Shown here: positions 1 to 5,769 of the stretch, one piece after another
Position numbering within the stretch: position 1 is the first letter of the stretch
Layout of the letters: each line of letters starts with the position of its first letter
NCBI GenBank assembly: GCA_030824295.1
Contig: JAVBYA010000248.1
Location: 1-6,537, forward strand
Direction: 5' to 3'
DNA: 6,537 nt
Source: Bacteroidota bacterium
GTDB lineage: Bacteria > Bacteroidota > Ignavibacteria > UBA10030 > UBA8401
Position numbers and translations under genes: made by a program
The notes under the pieces: generated by a model
Seen by the model: the letters and a program-made list of their open reading frames with translations, nothing else
Told to the model about the DNA's origin: nothing
Database searches by the model: none

Positions 1-318
1 GCTTCCACCGATCTGGACGGGGACGATCTGAGCGAGCGGGTGAAGCAGGTCTATGAGATCCTCGCCATTCAAAAGTCGATGGCGGAATATCCGATCGTCG
101 TCGCCGGGGATTTCGGCGAATCGTCCAAAGGGAAAGCTTCTGCAAAGATGAACGAACTGTTCGCCTGTGCGAATGCATCTGCCGATGCGACCGTGGGGAT
201 GGACCAACAGGTCTATCTGCCGAAGAGCGGGAAGATGAATGTGATCTCATCAAAGAAAGTACAGTATCCGGCGCTGAAAGCGGTCGGAATTCTCTCCACC
301 ATCGAAGTGACACAATAA
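1..318 (+). CDS. 3' end of an EEP-fold-like (endonuclease/exonuclease/phosphatase) protein, probably degenerate
   Basis: The frame is open from base 1, so this is the last 105 residues of a longer protein whose start lies outside the window. A GTG at 40 is only an internal codon. The fragment has a helical stretch (SERVKQVYEILAIQKS), a hydrophobic strand ending in PIVVAGDFGES (GDF at residues 36-38), and a C-terminal hairpin-like part (VYLPKSGKMNVISSKKV, then ALKAVGILSTIEV). This order matches the end of EEP-family proteins, where pvIvaGDFN is followed by an IDYIF-like strand and a terminal SDH-pV strand. Two active-site positions look lost: Asn of GDFN is Gly here, and the terminal Asp-His is absent (LKA). 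If the assignment is right the protein may be non-catalytic or divergent. It ends 9 nt before serS and its stop codon overlaps the serS ribosome binding site. The family call is by pattern only and is moderate at best. Confidence 0.5.
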   Translation, partial: ASTDLDGDDLSERVKQVYEILAIQKSMAEYPIVVAGDFGESSKGKASAKMNELFACANASADATVGMDQQVYLPKSGKMNVISSKKVQYPALKAVGILSTIEVTQ

Positions 319-322
319 GGAA
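317..322 (+). promoter_or_regulatory. Shine-Dalgarno site for serS
   Basis: AAGGAA ends 5 nt before the serS ATG at 328 and overlaps the TAA stop of the upstream gene (316-318). This supports the chosen serS start and suggests that serS can be read from the same transcript as the upstream gene. No separate promoter is visible between the two. Confidence 0.75.
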
Positions 323-327
323 CGACC

Positions 328-1590
328 ATGTTAGACCTGAAATTCATCCGCGAGAACACCGAGGCCGTCCGCAAGGGCATCCAACAGAAACGGGCAGACG
401 ACAACATCGACGCCATCCTGGCATTGGACAATCAGCGCCGCACCCTGATCGGTGAGGGGGAAGGGCTGAAAGCAAAACGGAACGAGGTCTCCGCGAAGGT
501 AGGTCAGATGAAGAAGGCGGGCGAGAACGCCGATGCCGTCATCGAAGAGATGAATACCGTCAAGACCCGCATCCAGCAGCTCGACGAGGAATTGAAATCG
601 GTCGAAGAGAAACTGGACGAGCTGATGCTCACCGTACCGAACGTGCCGCATCCGTCCGTACCGGTCGGCGCAACGCCGGACGATAACCAGTCCATCTTCG
701 AATGGGGAGAGAAACCGTCCGCCGCAGGACTCAAACCGCATTGGGACATCACCTCCGCACTCGGCATCATCGATTTCGACCGCGGGTCCAAAGTGGCCGG
801 CGCAGGATTCCCGTTCTACGTAGGGAAGGCGGCCATCCTGCAGCGCGCGCTCATCAATTTCTTCCTGGACCAGGCGGGAGAGCGGGGATACACGGAACTG
901 CAGGCGCCGATCGTGGTGAACAAGGACAGTGCGCGCGGCACCGGACAGATCCCGGACAAAGAGGATATGATGTACGTGGCGACCAAGGATGAACTTTACA
1001 TGATCCCGACGGCCGAAGTACCGGTGACCAACTTCCACCGCAAGGAGACCTTCGAAGAGAAGGAACTCCCCATCCGCTATGCCGGTTACACGCCGTGCTT
1101 CCGCCGGGAGGCCGGTTCATACGGCAAGGATGTGCGCGGTTTGAACCGTTTGCATCAGTTCGACAAGGTGGAGCTGGTGAAATTTGTCCATCCCTCCACA
1201 TCGTACGATGAACTGGAATCGCTTCGGGCCGATGCAGAGAATTTACTGCAGTTACTCGGACTTCCGTACCGCGTGCTGCTGATGTGCACCGGGGATATGG
1301 GTTTCACGCAGACCAAGAAATACGATCTGGAAGTGTGGGCAGCCGGTCAGCAAAAATGGCTGGAGGTCTCCAGCTGCAGCAATTTCGAGACGTTCCAGGC
1401 GCGCCGCATGAACATCAAATTCAAATCCAAAGAGACCGGCAAGCAGGAATTCGTCCATACGCTGAACGGATCGGGACTCGCCCTGCCGCGCATCGTTGCC
1501 GCCATCATCGAGAACAATCAGACGCCGGACGGCAAAGTGAATGTGCCGAAGGTGCTTCAGCCCTACACACGATTCGCGGTCATTGAATGA
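328..1590 (+). CDS. serS: Seryl-tRNA synthetase
   Basis: This class II aminoacyl-tRNA synthetase charges tRNA-Ser, and tRNA-Sec where present, with serine in the cytoplasm. The 420-residue product is full length for the family. Residues 1 to about 105 form the N-terminal domain with the long antiparallel coiled coil that reaches the tRNA long variable arm (rich in Lys, Glu and Gln, around 30-100). The catalytic core follows. It contains the TxE loop as TAE at 228-230, motif 2 around FRREAGSYGKDVRGLNR (R259 in FRRE, expected to contact ATP), and motif 3 as NGSGLALPR at 380-388 with the conserved Arg388. The start at 328 is fixed by a good Shine-Dalgarno site and by the usual MLDLKFIRE N-terminus. 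The stop overlaps the start of the next gene in an ATGA, so the ABC gene is probably translationally coupled to serS. The GSYGKDVRGLNRLHQF version of motif 2 reminds me of Bacteroidota and Chlorobiota enzymes. Nothing essential appears to be missing. Confidence 0.98.
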   Translation: MLDLKFIRENTEAVRKGIQQKRADDNIDAILALDNQRRTLIGEGEGLKAKRNEVSAKVGQMKKAGENADAVIEEMNTVKTRIQQLDEELKSVEEKLDELMLTVPNVPHPSVPVGATPDDNQSIFEWGEKPSAAGLKPHWDITSALGIIDFDRGSKVAGAGFPFYVGKAAILQRALINFFLDQAGERGYTELQAPIVVNKDSARGTGQIPDKEDMMYVATKDELYMIPTAEVPVTNFHRKETFEEKELPIRYAGYTPCFRREAGSYGKDVRGLNRLHQFDKVELVKFVHPSTSYDELESLRADAENLLQLLGLPYRVLLMCTGDMGFTQTKKYDLEVWAAGQQKWLEVSSCSNFETFQARRMNIKFKSKETGKQEFVHTLNGSGLALPRIVAAIIENNQTPDGKVNVPKVLQPYTRFAVIE

Positions 1591-3347
1591 GATCCCTCAC
1601 CCGGCTGCTGCCGTATCTTGCCAAATACAAAACGACCCTCTACTGGGGATTGCTGACGGTCATCATCAGCAATCTCTTCTCGGTCGCGACGCCGTGGTAC
1701 ATCGGCGAAGCGGTGGATGAACTGAAGCGGGGACTCGAGTCGCGGTCGCTGGCACATACCGACCTGCTGTATTACGCGCTGCTCATTGTCGGCTTCTACA
1801 TCGTGGCCGGCGTGATGCTCTTCTTCACCCGCCAGACCATCATCGTTGTCTCGCGCAAGATCGAATACGATCTGCGGAACGATTTCCTTTCGCATATCCA
1901 GCGCCTCCCGCTCTCGTACTTCCAGAACACACCGACCGGCGATCTGATGGCGCATGCCACCAACGACATCAGTGCTGTCCGCAACGTGGTCGGTCCCGGT
2001 ATCATGTATCCGGCCGATACGCTCATGACGCTCACCATGTCCCTGGCCCTGATGTTCGTCAAGGACTGGCAGCTGACACTCCTGGCACTCATCCCGATGC
2101 CGTTCGTGTCATACGCCGTCTATTATCTGGGGAAGGTGATCCACGAAAAGTTCAACGAACGCCAGGAACAGTATTCCGTCCTCACGACGAAAGCACAGGA
2201 GAACCTTTCAGGTGCACGCGTGGTGAAGGCGTACGTGCGGGAGGAATACGAAGTGGAACAGTTCCGCACCGCCAGCTGGGAGTACTTCAAGAAGAACCTC
2301 GTCCTGGCCAAAGCGCAGTCCATCATGTGGCCGCTCATGTTCATCCTGGTCGGACTCTCCATCATCATCACCATCTACATGGGCGGACTGAAAGTGATCA
2401 ACGGCGAGATGACCATCGGTACGCTCACCGCGTTCATGACCTACTTGTCGCTCCTCATCTGGCCGATGATCGCCTTCGGCTGGGTGACGAACATGTGGCA
2501 GCAGGGAGCGGCATCCATGAAGCGCCTTGCCAAGATCTTCGATACGGTTCCCTCCATCGGCGATTCGGAACGGACCGACCATAACGTAACAGATATCGAA
2601 GGAAGCATCGAGTTCCGCAATGTCTCTTTCAAACATGAGACCGCAGCGACGCCGACCCTGCAGCAGATCGATCTGACCATCCCGCAGGGATCCACGCTCG
2701 CCATCGTCGGATTCACCGGAGCCGGCAAGAGTTCGCTCGTCAATCTCATCCCGCGGCTGTATGATGTCAGCGAAGGATCGGTGCTCATCGACGGTAAGGA
2801 TATCCGAACGATCCCGATCGCCACGCTGCGCAAACATATCGGCTATGTGCCGCAGGAGACCTTCCTCTTCTCGGACAGCATCGCAGAGAACATCCGCTAT
2901 GGCGACGACGAAGCGGAGCGCGAGCGGATCCACGACGCGGCCGAAGTATCGCAGATCGCCAAGGATGTTGCCGATTTCCCGCAGCGCTTCGAGACCATGC
3001 TCGGCGAACGGGGCATCACCCTCTCCGGCGGACAAAAGCAGCGGACGAGCATCGCACGCGCCATCCTCCGCCGTCCCAAGATCCTCATTCTGGACGATGC
3101 CCTCTCCGCTGTCGACACCTACACGGAAGAATCGATCCTGCAGCGTCTCCGCTCCCTGATGAAAGGGAGGACCAGTATCATCATCGCGCACCGTATCTCC
3201 ACCGTGAAGGATGCCGACCGTATCATCGTCCTGCACGAAGGAAAGATCGCCGAACAAGGGACGCACGAACAACTCGTCGCGATGAAAGGGATATACGCGG
3301 GGCTGTATCAAAAGCAGTTGCTCGAAAAGGAACTTGAGAATTTGTAA
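1587..3347 (+). CDS. ABC exporter half-transporter, MdlA-like subunit with degenerate Walker B (heterodimer subunit 1)
   Basis: This 586-residue inner-membrane protein fuses a type I exporter membrane domain (about six helices, roughly 18-40, 60-80, 137-157, 160-180, 247-268 and 280-303) to a C-terminal ATPase. Visible ATPase motifs are Walker A GFTGAGKSS (375-383, K381), Q-loop Q423, signature LSGGQ (479-483), Walker B ILILD ending at D503, D-loop SAVD (507-510) and switch His535. The residue after Walker B, normally the catalytic Glu, is Asp504 (LDDALSAVD). The A-loop aromatic position appears to be His350. LDDALSAVD with an intact LSGGQ is what I recall for E. coli MdlA and for the degenerate-site subunits of heterodimeric exporters. 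The expected partner is the protein at 3909-5684. The start ATG lies in an ATGA overlap with the serS stop and has no clear Shine-Dalgarno site, so coupling to serS is likely. The substrate cannot be told from sequence; drugs, lipids or peptides are all possible. Confidence 0.92.
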   Translation: MRSLTRLLPYLAKYKTTLYWGLLTVIISNLFSVATPWYIGEAVDELKRGLESRSLAHTDLLYYALLIVGFYIVAGVMLFFTRQTIIVVSRKIEYDLRNDFLSHIQRLPLSYFQNTPTGDLMAHATNDISAVRNVVGPGIMYPADTLMTLTMSLALMFVKDWQLTLLALIPMPFVSYAVYYLGKVIHEKFNERQEQYSVLTTKAQENLSGARVVKAYVREEYEVEQFRTASWEYFKKNLVLAKAQSIMWPLMFILVGLSIIITIYMGGLKVINGEMTIGTLTAFMTYLSLLIWPMIAFGWVTNMWQQGAASMKRLAKIFDTVPSIGDSERTDHNVTDIEGSIEFRNVSFKHETAATPTLQQIDLTIPQGSTLAIVGFTGAGKSSLVNLIPRLYDVSEGSVLIDGKDIRTIPIATLRKHIGYVPQETFLFSDSIAENIRYGDDEAERERIHDAAEVSQIAKDVADFPQRFETMLGERGITLSGGQKQRTSIARAILRRPKILILDDALSAVDTYTEESILQRLRSLMKGRTSIIIAHRISTVKDADRIIVLHEGKIAEQGTHEQLVAMKGIYAGLYQKQLLEKELENL

Positions 3348-3380
3348 AAATTATATTTGAAGTGAAAAGCCATACTTTAT

Positions 3381-3425
3381 CGCGAGTGGTCATTTCCTTA
3401 ATACATCCTTTGTAACCACTCAGCG
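3381..3425. repeat. Imperfect inverted repeat with bulge downstream of the first ABC gene
   Basis: GAGTGGT at 3384-3390 is the exact reverse complement of ACCACTC at 3415-3421. Allowing a bulged A at 3422, the stem extends by CGC (3381-3383) with GCG (3423-3425), giving ten pairs around a 24-nt loop. It begins 33 nt after the first ABC stop. The large loop and the lack of a following T-run argue against a classical intrinsic terminator. It may instead stabilise the 3' end of the mRNA or be part of a dispersed repeat. Confidence 0.45.
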
Positions 3426-3463
3426 TGCAGTCTGAAATCAGAAGCGAAATATTCTGAAAAAGC

Positions 3464-3578
3464 AGTCATCCTGAGCGAGACAGGCGTTGGCTTGACGGCG
3501 AGTCGAAGGATGATAACAACAGGAAGTCATGCTTCGACTCATCATCAAGAAGCAATGCAGGATTCGCTCAGCATGACT
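3464..3578. repeat. Pair of head-to-head intergenic palindromic repeat units
   Basis: Unit 1 (3464-3515) begins with GTCATCCTGAGCGA and ends with GAGTCGAAGGATGAT. Unit 2 (3525-3578) is the same element inverted, running from AGTCATGCTTCGACTC to GATTCGCTCAGCATGACT. Within unit 1, TCATCCT (3466-3472) pairs with AGGATGA (3507-3513). Within unit 2, AGTCATGCT (3525-3533) pairs with AGCATGACT (3570-3578). Between units, 3464-3478 pairs with 3564-3578 (14 of 15) and 3500-3513 pairs with 3527-3540 (13 of 14), so the whole 115 nt could also form one long hairpin. The TCATCCTGAGCGA and TCGAAGGATGA halves resemble dispersed intergenic palindromes I recall from Bacteroidota and other genomes. No coding is suggested. 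Unit 1 carries about 23 extra nt between two GCGAG copies (3475-3479 and 3498-3502). Confidence 0.75.
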
Positions 3579-3595
3579 ATCTTCACTTATCCAAA

Positions 3596-3721
3596 ATGTC
3601 ACCGAATATTCAAAGTATCAAAGGTGGAGGACCGCTGGTCCGACCCGTAATTGATGAGTCAGAACAACTCGCCAATATCCTGGCATCCAGCATCATATCA
3701 GCAAAACGAAAAAATCACTGA
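3596..3721 (+). pseudogene. Possible C-terminal remnant of a four-helix-bundle (23S rRNA intervening-sequence type) protein
   Basis: A short frame from ATG 3596 to TGA 3719-3721 encodes 41 residues. The last part, IDESEQLANILASSIISAKRKNH, reads like the final amphipathic helix of the small four-helix-bundle proteins (S23/IVP family). These commonly end in a stretch like E-a-eEL-ki-tssIksAk-n at the C-terminus. The first residues (MSPNIQSIKGGGPLVRP) do not look like that family's N-terminus, and a full member is about 115-130 residues, so at most the last quarter would remain. No Shine-Dalgarno site is evident before the ATG. It could equally be a chance frame; the match is from memory and covers about 23 residues. 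Its position beside palindromic repeats fits debris from an inserted element. Confidence 0.35.
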
Positions 3722-3747
3722 TCCTTCAATTGGTATAGTTTTCTGAA

Positions 3748-3782
3748 TTTTAACTTTTAACTTTCCACTTTTTACTTTCAAG
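3748..3782. repeat. Heptanucleotide array 1 (TTTTAAC-like, five units)
   Basis: Five consecutive 7-nt units can be read: TTTTAAC, TTTTAAC, TTTCCAC, TTTTTAC, TTTCAAG. The first two are identical and the rest drift. The array ends 17 nt before the ATG (3800) of the decayed gene start. TAACTTT within the array fits most of the Bacteroidota -7 promoter consensus TAnnTTTG, so a promoter role is possible but unproven. Confidence 0.6.
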
Positions 3783-3799
3783 AGTTTTTAGAACACCCC

Positions 3800-3853
3800 A
3801 TGGCTCTTCAAGACGACGATATCCTTGGCGCAAGCATCCGTACAGCAAAACGC
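3800..3853 (+). pseudogene. Decayed copy of the 5' end of the downstream ABC gene
   Basis: From ATG 3800 the sequence encodes MALQDDDILG, matching MSIQDDDILG at the start of the ABC gene at 3909. In the first 30 nt, 22 bases agree. The four differences within the QDDDILG codons are all synonymous (CAA/CAG, GAT/GAC, CTT/CTC, GGC/GGA). After GGC the copy has a one-base insertion relative to the real gene. Similarity continues out of frame through AAGCAT, a CAGC and an AAACG, and is lost by about 3853. The open frame itself runs on to TGA at 3863-3865, giving a 21-residue peptide. This is best read as the relic of a second, once-functional ABC gene of the same kind. A translated leader peptide is a less likely alternative, since no Shine-Dalgarno site precedes it. 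Confidence 0.75.
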
Positions 3854-3876
3854 AGATCCAATTGATCGTTTCATAC

Positions 3877-3897
3877 TATTAACTTTTTACTTTTAAC
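3877..3897. repeat. Heptanucleotide array 2 (TTTTAAC-like, three units)
   Basis: Three 7-nt units, TATTAAC, TTTTTAC and TTTTAAC, end 11 nt before the real ATG at 3909. They repeat the pattern of the array at 3748-3782, which likewise sits just before the decayed gene start. No Shine-Dalgarno site lies between this array and the ATG, so the leader of the downstream gene is AT-rich only. Either promoter-like (TAnnTTT-type) elements or a duplicated leader would explain the arrangement. Confidence 0.55.
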
Positions 3898-3908
3898 TGT
3901 ATTATTTT

Positions 3909-5684
3909 ATGTCCATACAGGACGACGACATCCTCGGAAAAGCATACGACGCACAGCTGATGAAACGGCTGGTGGTGTATCTGCGCCCGTACAAATGGCA
4001 GGTACTGCTTGCCATCCTGCTTTCCGTTGCCGTCTCCGGCCTGGAAGCGGTCCGCCCGTACTTCACCAAGATCGCGGTTGATGTGCATATCGCCAACAAG
4101 GACAGTCACGGACTCCTCGTGACGACCATCCTTTTCCTGCTGCTGCTCGTCCTGCGCGGCGTGGTCCAGTATTACAACGCCTACATCACCCAGAAGATCG
4201 GTCAGCAGACCATCTTCGATCTGCGGATGGAACTCTTCCGTCACCTGCAGAAGCTCTCCCTGAAATTCTATGATAAGAACCCCATCGGACGCCTCATCAC
4301 CCGCGTAACGAACGACGTCGAGGTATTGAACGAGATGTTCTCCTCCGGCATCGTTATGGTGTTCAGTGACGTGTTCATGATCATCGGCATCGTCTGGTTC
4401 ATGTTCGCCATGAATGTGGAACTGACGCTCCTCTCCCTGAGCGTCCTGCCGTTCCTCATCTACGGCACCTTCCTCTTCCGCCGGAAGGCGCGCGAGGCAT
4501 ACCGGGAAGTGCGGCTCTACATCGCCCGCATCAACACCTTCATGCAGGAGCATATCACCGGTATGCTGGTGGACCAGATCTTCAACCGTGAGGCGAAGGC
4601 GTTCAGCGAGTTCGAGAAGCACAACGCCGGCCACCGTGAGGCGAACATCAAGTCGATCTTCTATTATGCGGTCTTCTATCCGGCGGTTGACCTGATCGGC
4701 GCGGTCGCCGTAGGTCTCATCATCTGGTACGCGGGAGGGAATGTGCTGGACGGAACGGTCACCATCGGCACCGTGATGGCATTCCTGCAGTTCAACGAGA
4801 TGTTCTGGCGTCCCATCCGGGATCTGTCGGAGAAGTACAATATCATGCAGACCGCCATGGCCTCGTCCGAGCGCATTTTCAAATTGCTGGACGACAAGTC
4901 ATTCATCGACGATCCCGCCGCACCGGTGCCGTTCACCGCTGTGAAAGGGAAGATCGAGTTCCGCAACGTCTGGTTCGCGTACAATGATGAGGATTGGGTC
5001 CTGAAGGATGTCTCGTTCACCATTCAGCCGGGCGAAACGGCGGCGTTCGTCGGCCATACCGGTGCCGGCAAGACCACCATCATCAACCTCCTCTCCCGGT
5101 TCTATGAGATCCAGAAAGGGGAGATCCTCATTGACGATGTGAATAACCGCACCATCGCATTGGCAGAACTCCGCAGTCATATCGCCGTCGTGCTGCAGGA
5201 TGTCTTCCTCTTCTCCGGTACGGTGAAGGGGAATATCAATCTGGGCAAGGAGGAGATATCCTTCGACCGCATCCAGTCCGCCGCACGCACGGTGGGGGTG
5301 GACCGGTTCATCGAAACGCTGCCGGGTAAGTATGACGAGGAAGTGAAGGAGCGGGGAGCGACCCTTTCCGTCGGACAGAAACAGCTCCTTTCCTTCGCCC
5401 GCGCGCTGGCGTTCCATCCGGCCATCCTGGTGCTGGACGAAGCGACCTCCAGCGTGGATACCGAGACCGAACTGCTCATCCAGTCCGCCATTCAGAAGCT
5501 GCTCGCCAACCGCACGGCCATCGTCATCGCGCACCGGCTCTCCACCATCCAAACGGCGGATAAGATCATCGTGATGCACAAAGGGGAGATCCGCGAGATG
5601 GGGACGCATCAGGAACTGCTGCTCCATAAAGGGATCTACCATACCCTCTACCTGCTGCAGTATAAGGAACAGGAAAAGGCGTGA
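3909..5684 (+). CDS. ABC exporter half-transporter, MdlB-like subunit with LSVGQ signature (heterodimer subunit 2)
   Basis: This 591-residue inner-membrane protein has a type I exporter membrane domain (helices near 33-55, 70-90, 146-168, 170-192, 250-275 and 283-303) followed by an ATPase. The motifs are A-loop Tyr358, Walker A GHTGAGKTT (382-390, K388), Q-loop Q430, signature LSVGQ (486-490) in place of LSGGQ, Walker B ILVLD ending at D510, catalytic Glu511, D-loop SSVD (514-517) and switch His542. The LSVGQKQLL stretch is what I recall for E. coli MdlB; TM288 likewise has an altered signature (LSQGQ). It therefore complements the protein at 1587-3347: its Walker A/B should pair with that partner's LSGGQ to make the working site, and its LSVGQ with the partner's Asp504 site. 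The start is set by the QDDDILGKAYD N-terminus, even though no Shine-Dalgarno site is present. Separation from its partner by 561 bp suggests its own leader or promoter. The substrate is unknown. Confidence 0.93.
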   Translation: MSIQDDDILGKAYDAQLMKRLVVYLRPYKWQVLLAILLSVAVSGLEAVRPYFTKIAVDVHIANKDSHGLLVTTILFLLLLVLRGVVQYYNAYITQKIGQQTIFDLRMELFRHLQKLSLKFYDKNPIGRLITRVTNDVEVLNEMFSSGIVMVFSDVFMIIGIVWFMFAMNVELTLLSLSVLPFLIYGTFLFRRKAREAYREVRLYIARINTFMQEHITGMLVDQIFNREAKAFSEFEKHNAGHREANIKSIFYYAVFYPAVDLIGAVAVGLIIWYAGGNVLDGTVTIGTVMAFLQFNEMFWRPIRDLSEKYNIMQTAMASSERIFKLLDDKSFIDDPAAPVPFTAVKGKIEFRNVWFAYNDEDWVLKDVSFTIQPGETAAFVGHTGAGKTTIINLLSRFYEIQKGEILIDDVNNRTIALAELRSHIAVVLQDVFLFSGTVKGNINLGKEEISFDRIQSAARTVGVDRFIETLPGKYDEEVKERGATLSVGQKQLLSFARALAFHPAILVLDEATSSVDTETELLIQSAIQKLLANRTAIVIAHRLSTIQTADKIIVMHKGEIREMGTHQELLLHKGIYHTLYLLQYKEQEKA

Positions 5685-5769
5685 CCGCCGTACGCACCTT
5701 GCTCCTTCATTCCATTTTCCCTACTTTCCTTTCAAACGATATCATCCACCACAGTGCGGAGTCTGTTGT
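5685..5769. other. Short gap between the second ABC gene and fbp
   Basis: These 85 bp contain no convincing hairpin terminator or promoter on inspection. The middle is a pyrimidine-rich stretch (CATTCCATTTTCCCTACTTT). An overlapping + strand frame from 5681 is a chance reading that runs into fbp out of frame. Whether fbp is co-transcribed with the ABC gene cannot be decided from sequence alone. Confidence 0.5.
5757..5761 (+). promoter_or_regulatory. Probable Shine-Dalgarno site for fbp
   Basis: CGGAG ends 8 nt before the ATG at 5770. The match is short but correctly spaced, and supports that ATG as the start of the bisphosphatase. Confidence 0.5.

Larger units (their letters stand above)
3348..3908. 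other. Long repeat- and relic-filled gap between the two ABC genes
   Basis: This 561-bp stretch has no intact gene and is visibly richer in A and T than the flanking genes, most strongly after about 3720. In order it contains a bulged inverted repeat (3381-3425), a short palindrome TCTGA-AA-TCAGA (3431-3442), two head-to-head palindromic repeat units (3464-3578), a small reading frame that looks like a protein tail (3596-3721), a heptad array (3748-3782), a decayed copy of the downstream gene's start (3800 to about 3853) and a second heptad array (3877-3897). No hairpin followed by a T-run was found after the first ABC stop, so no intrinsic terminator is called. The assortment suggests a recombination or decay site between two partner genes that would normally be adjacent. 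Confidence 0.7.

Noticed and set aside
40..318. A complete small gene starting at GTG 40
   Set aside because: The frame is open back to base 1 with sensible protein sequence, and no ribosome binding site precedes 40. It is the end of a longer gene.
331..1038. 235-residue minus-strand frame opposite serS
   Set aside because: It lies wholly within the conserved serS coding region, and its Arg/Asp/His-rich composition is typical of an antisense reading of GC-rich coding DNA.
2208..3311. 367-residue minus-strand frame opposite the first ABC gene
   Set aside because: It shadows the ATPase domain, whose motifs on the + strand are unmistakable, and its translation shows no recognisable domain.
3464..3578. 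Repeats in the gap as a CRISPR array or an insertion-sequence end
   Set aside because: There are only two units in inverted orientation, with no regular spacers, no transposase and no clear terminal target-site duplication around the pair.
3629..3641. GGACC-GCT-GGTCC hairpin as a terminator
   Set aside because: The stem is only 5 bp with a 3-nt loop, has no T-run after it, and lies inside the small tail-like reading frame. It may be chance.
3879..4634. 251-residue minus-strand frame opposite the second ABC gene start
   Set aside because: It is antisense to the conserved membrane domain, is rich in His/Asp/Glu, and shows no independent start signals.
4899..5642. 247-residue minus-strand frame opposite the second ABC ATPase domain
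   Set aside because: It is an antisense shadow of Walker A through switch His and has no recognisable protein features.
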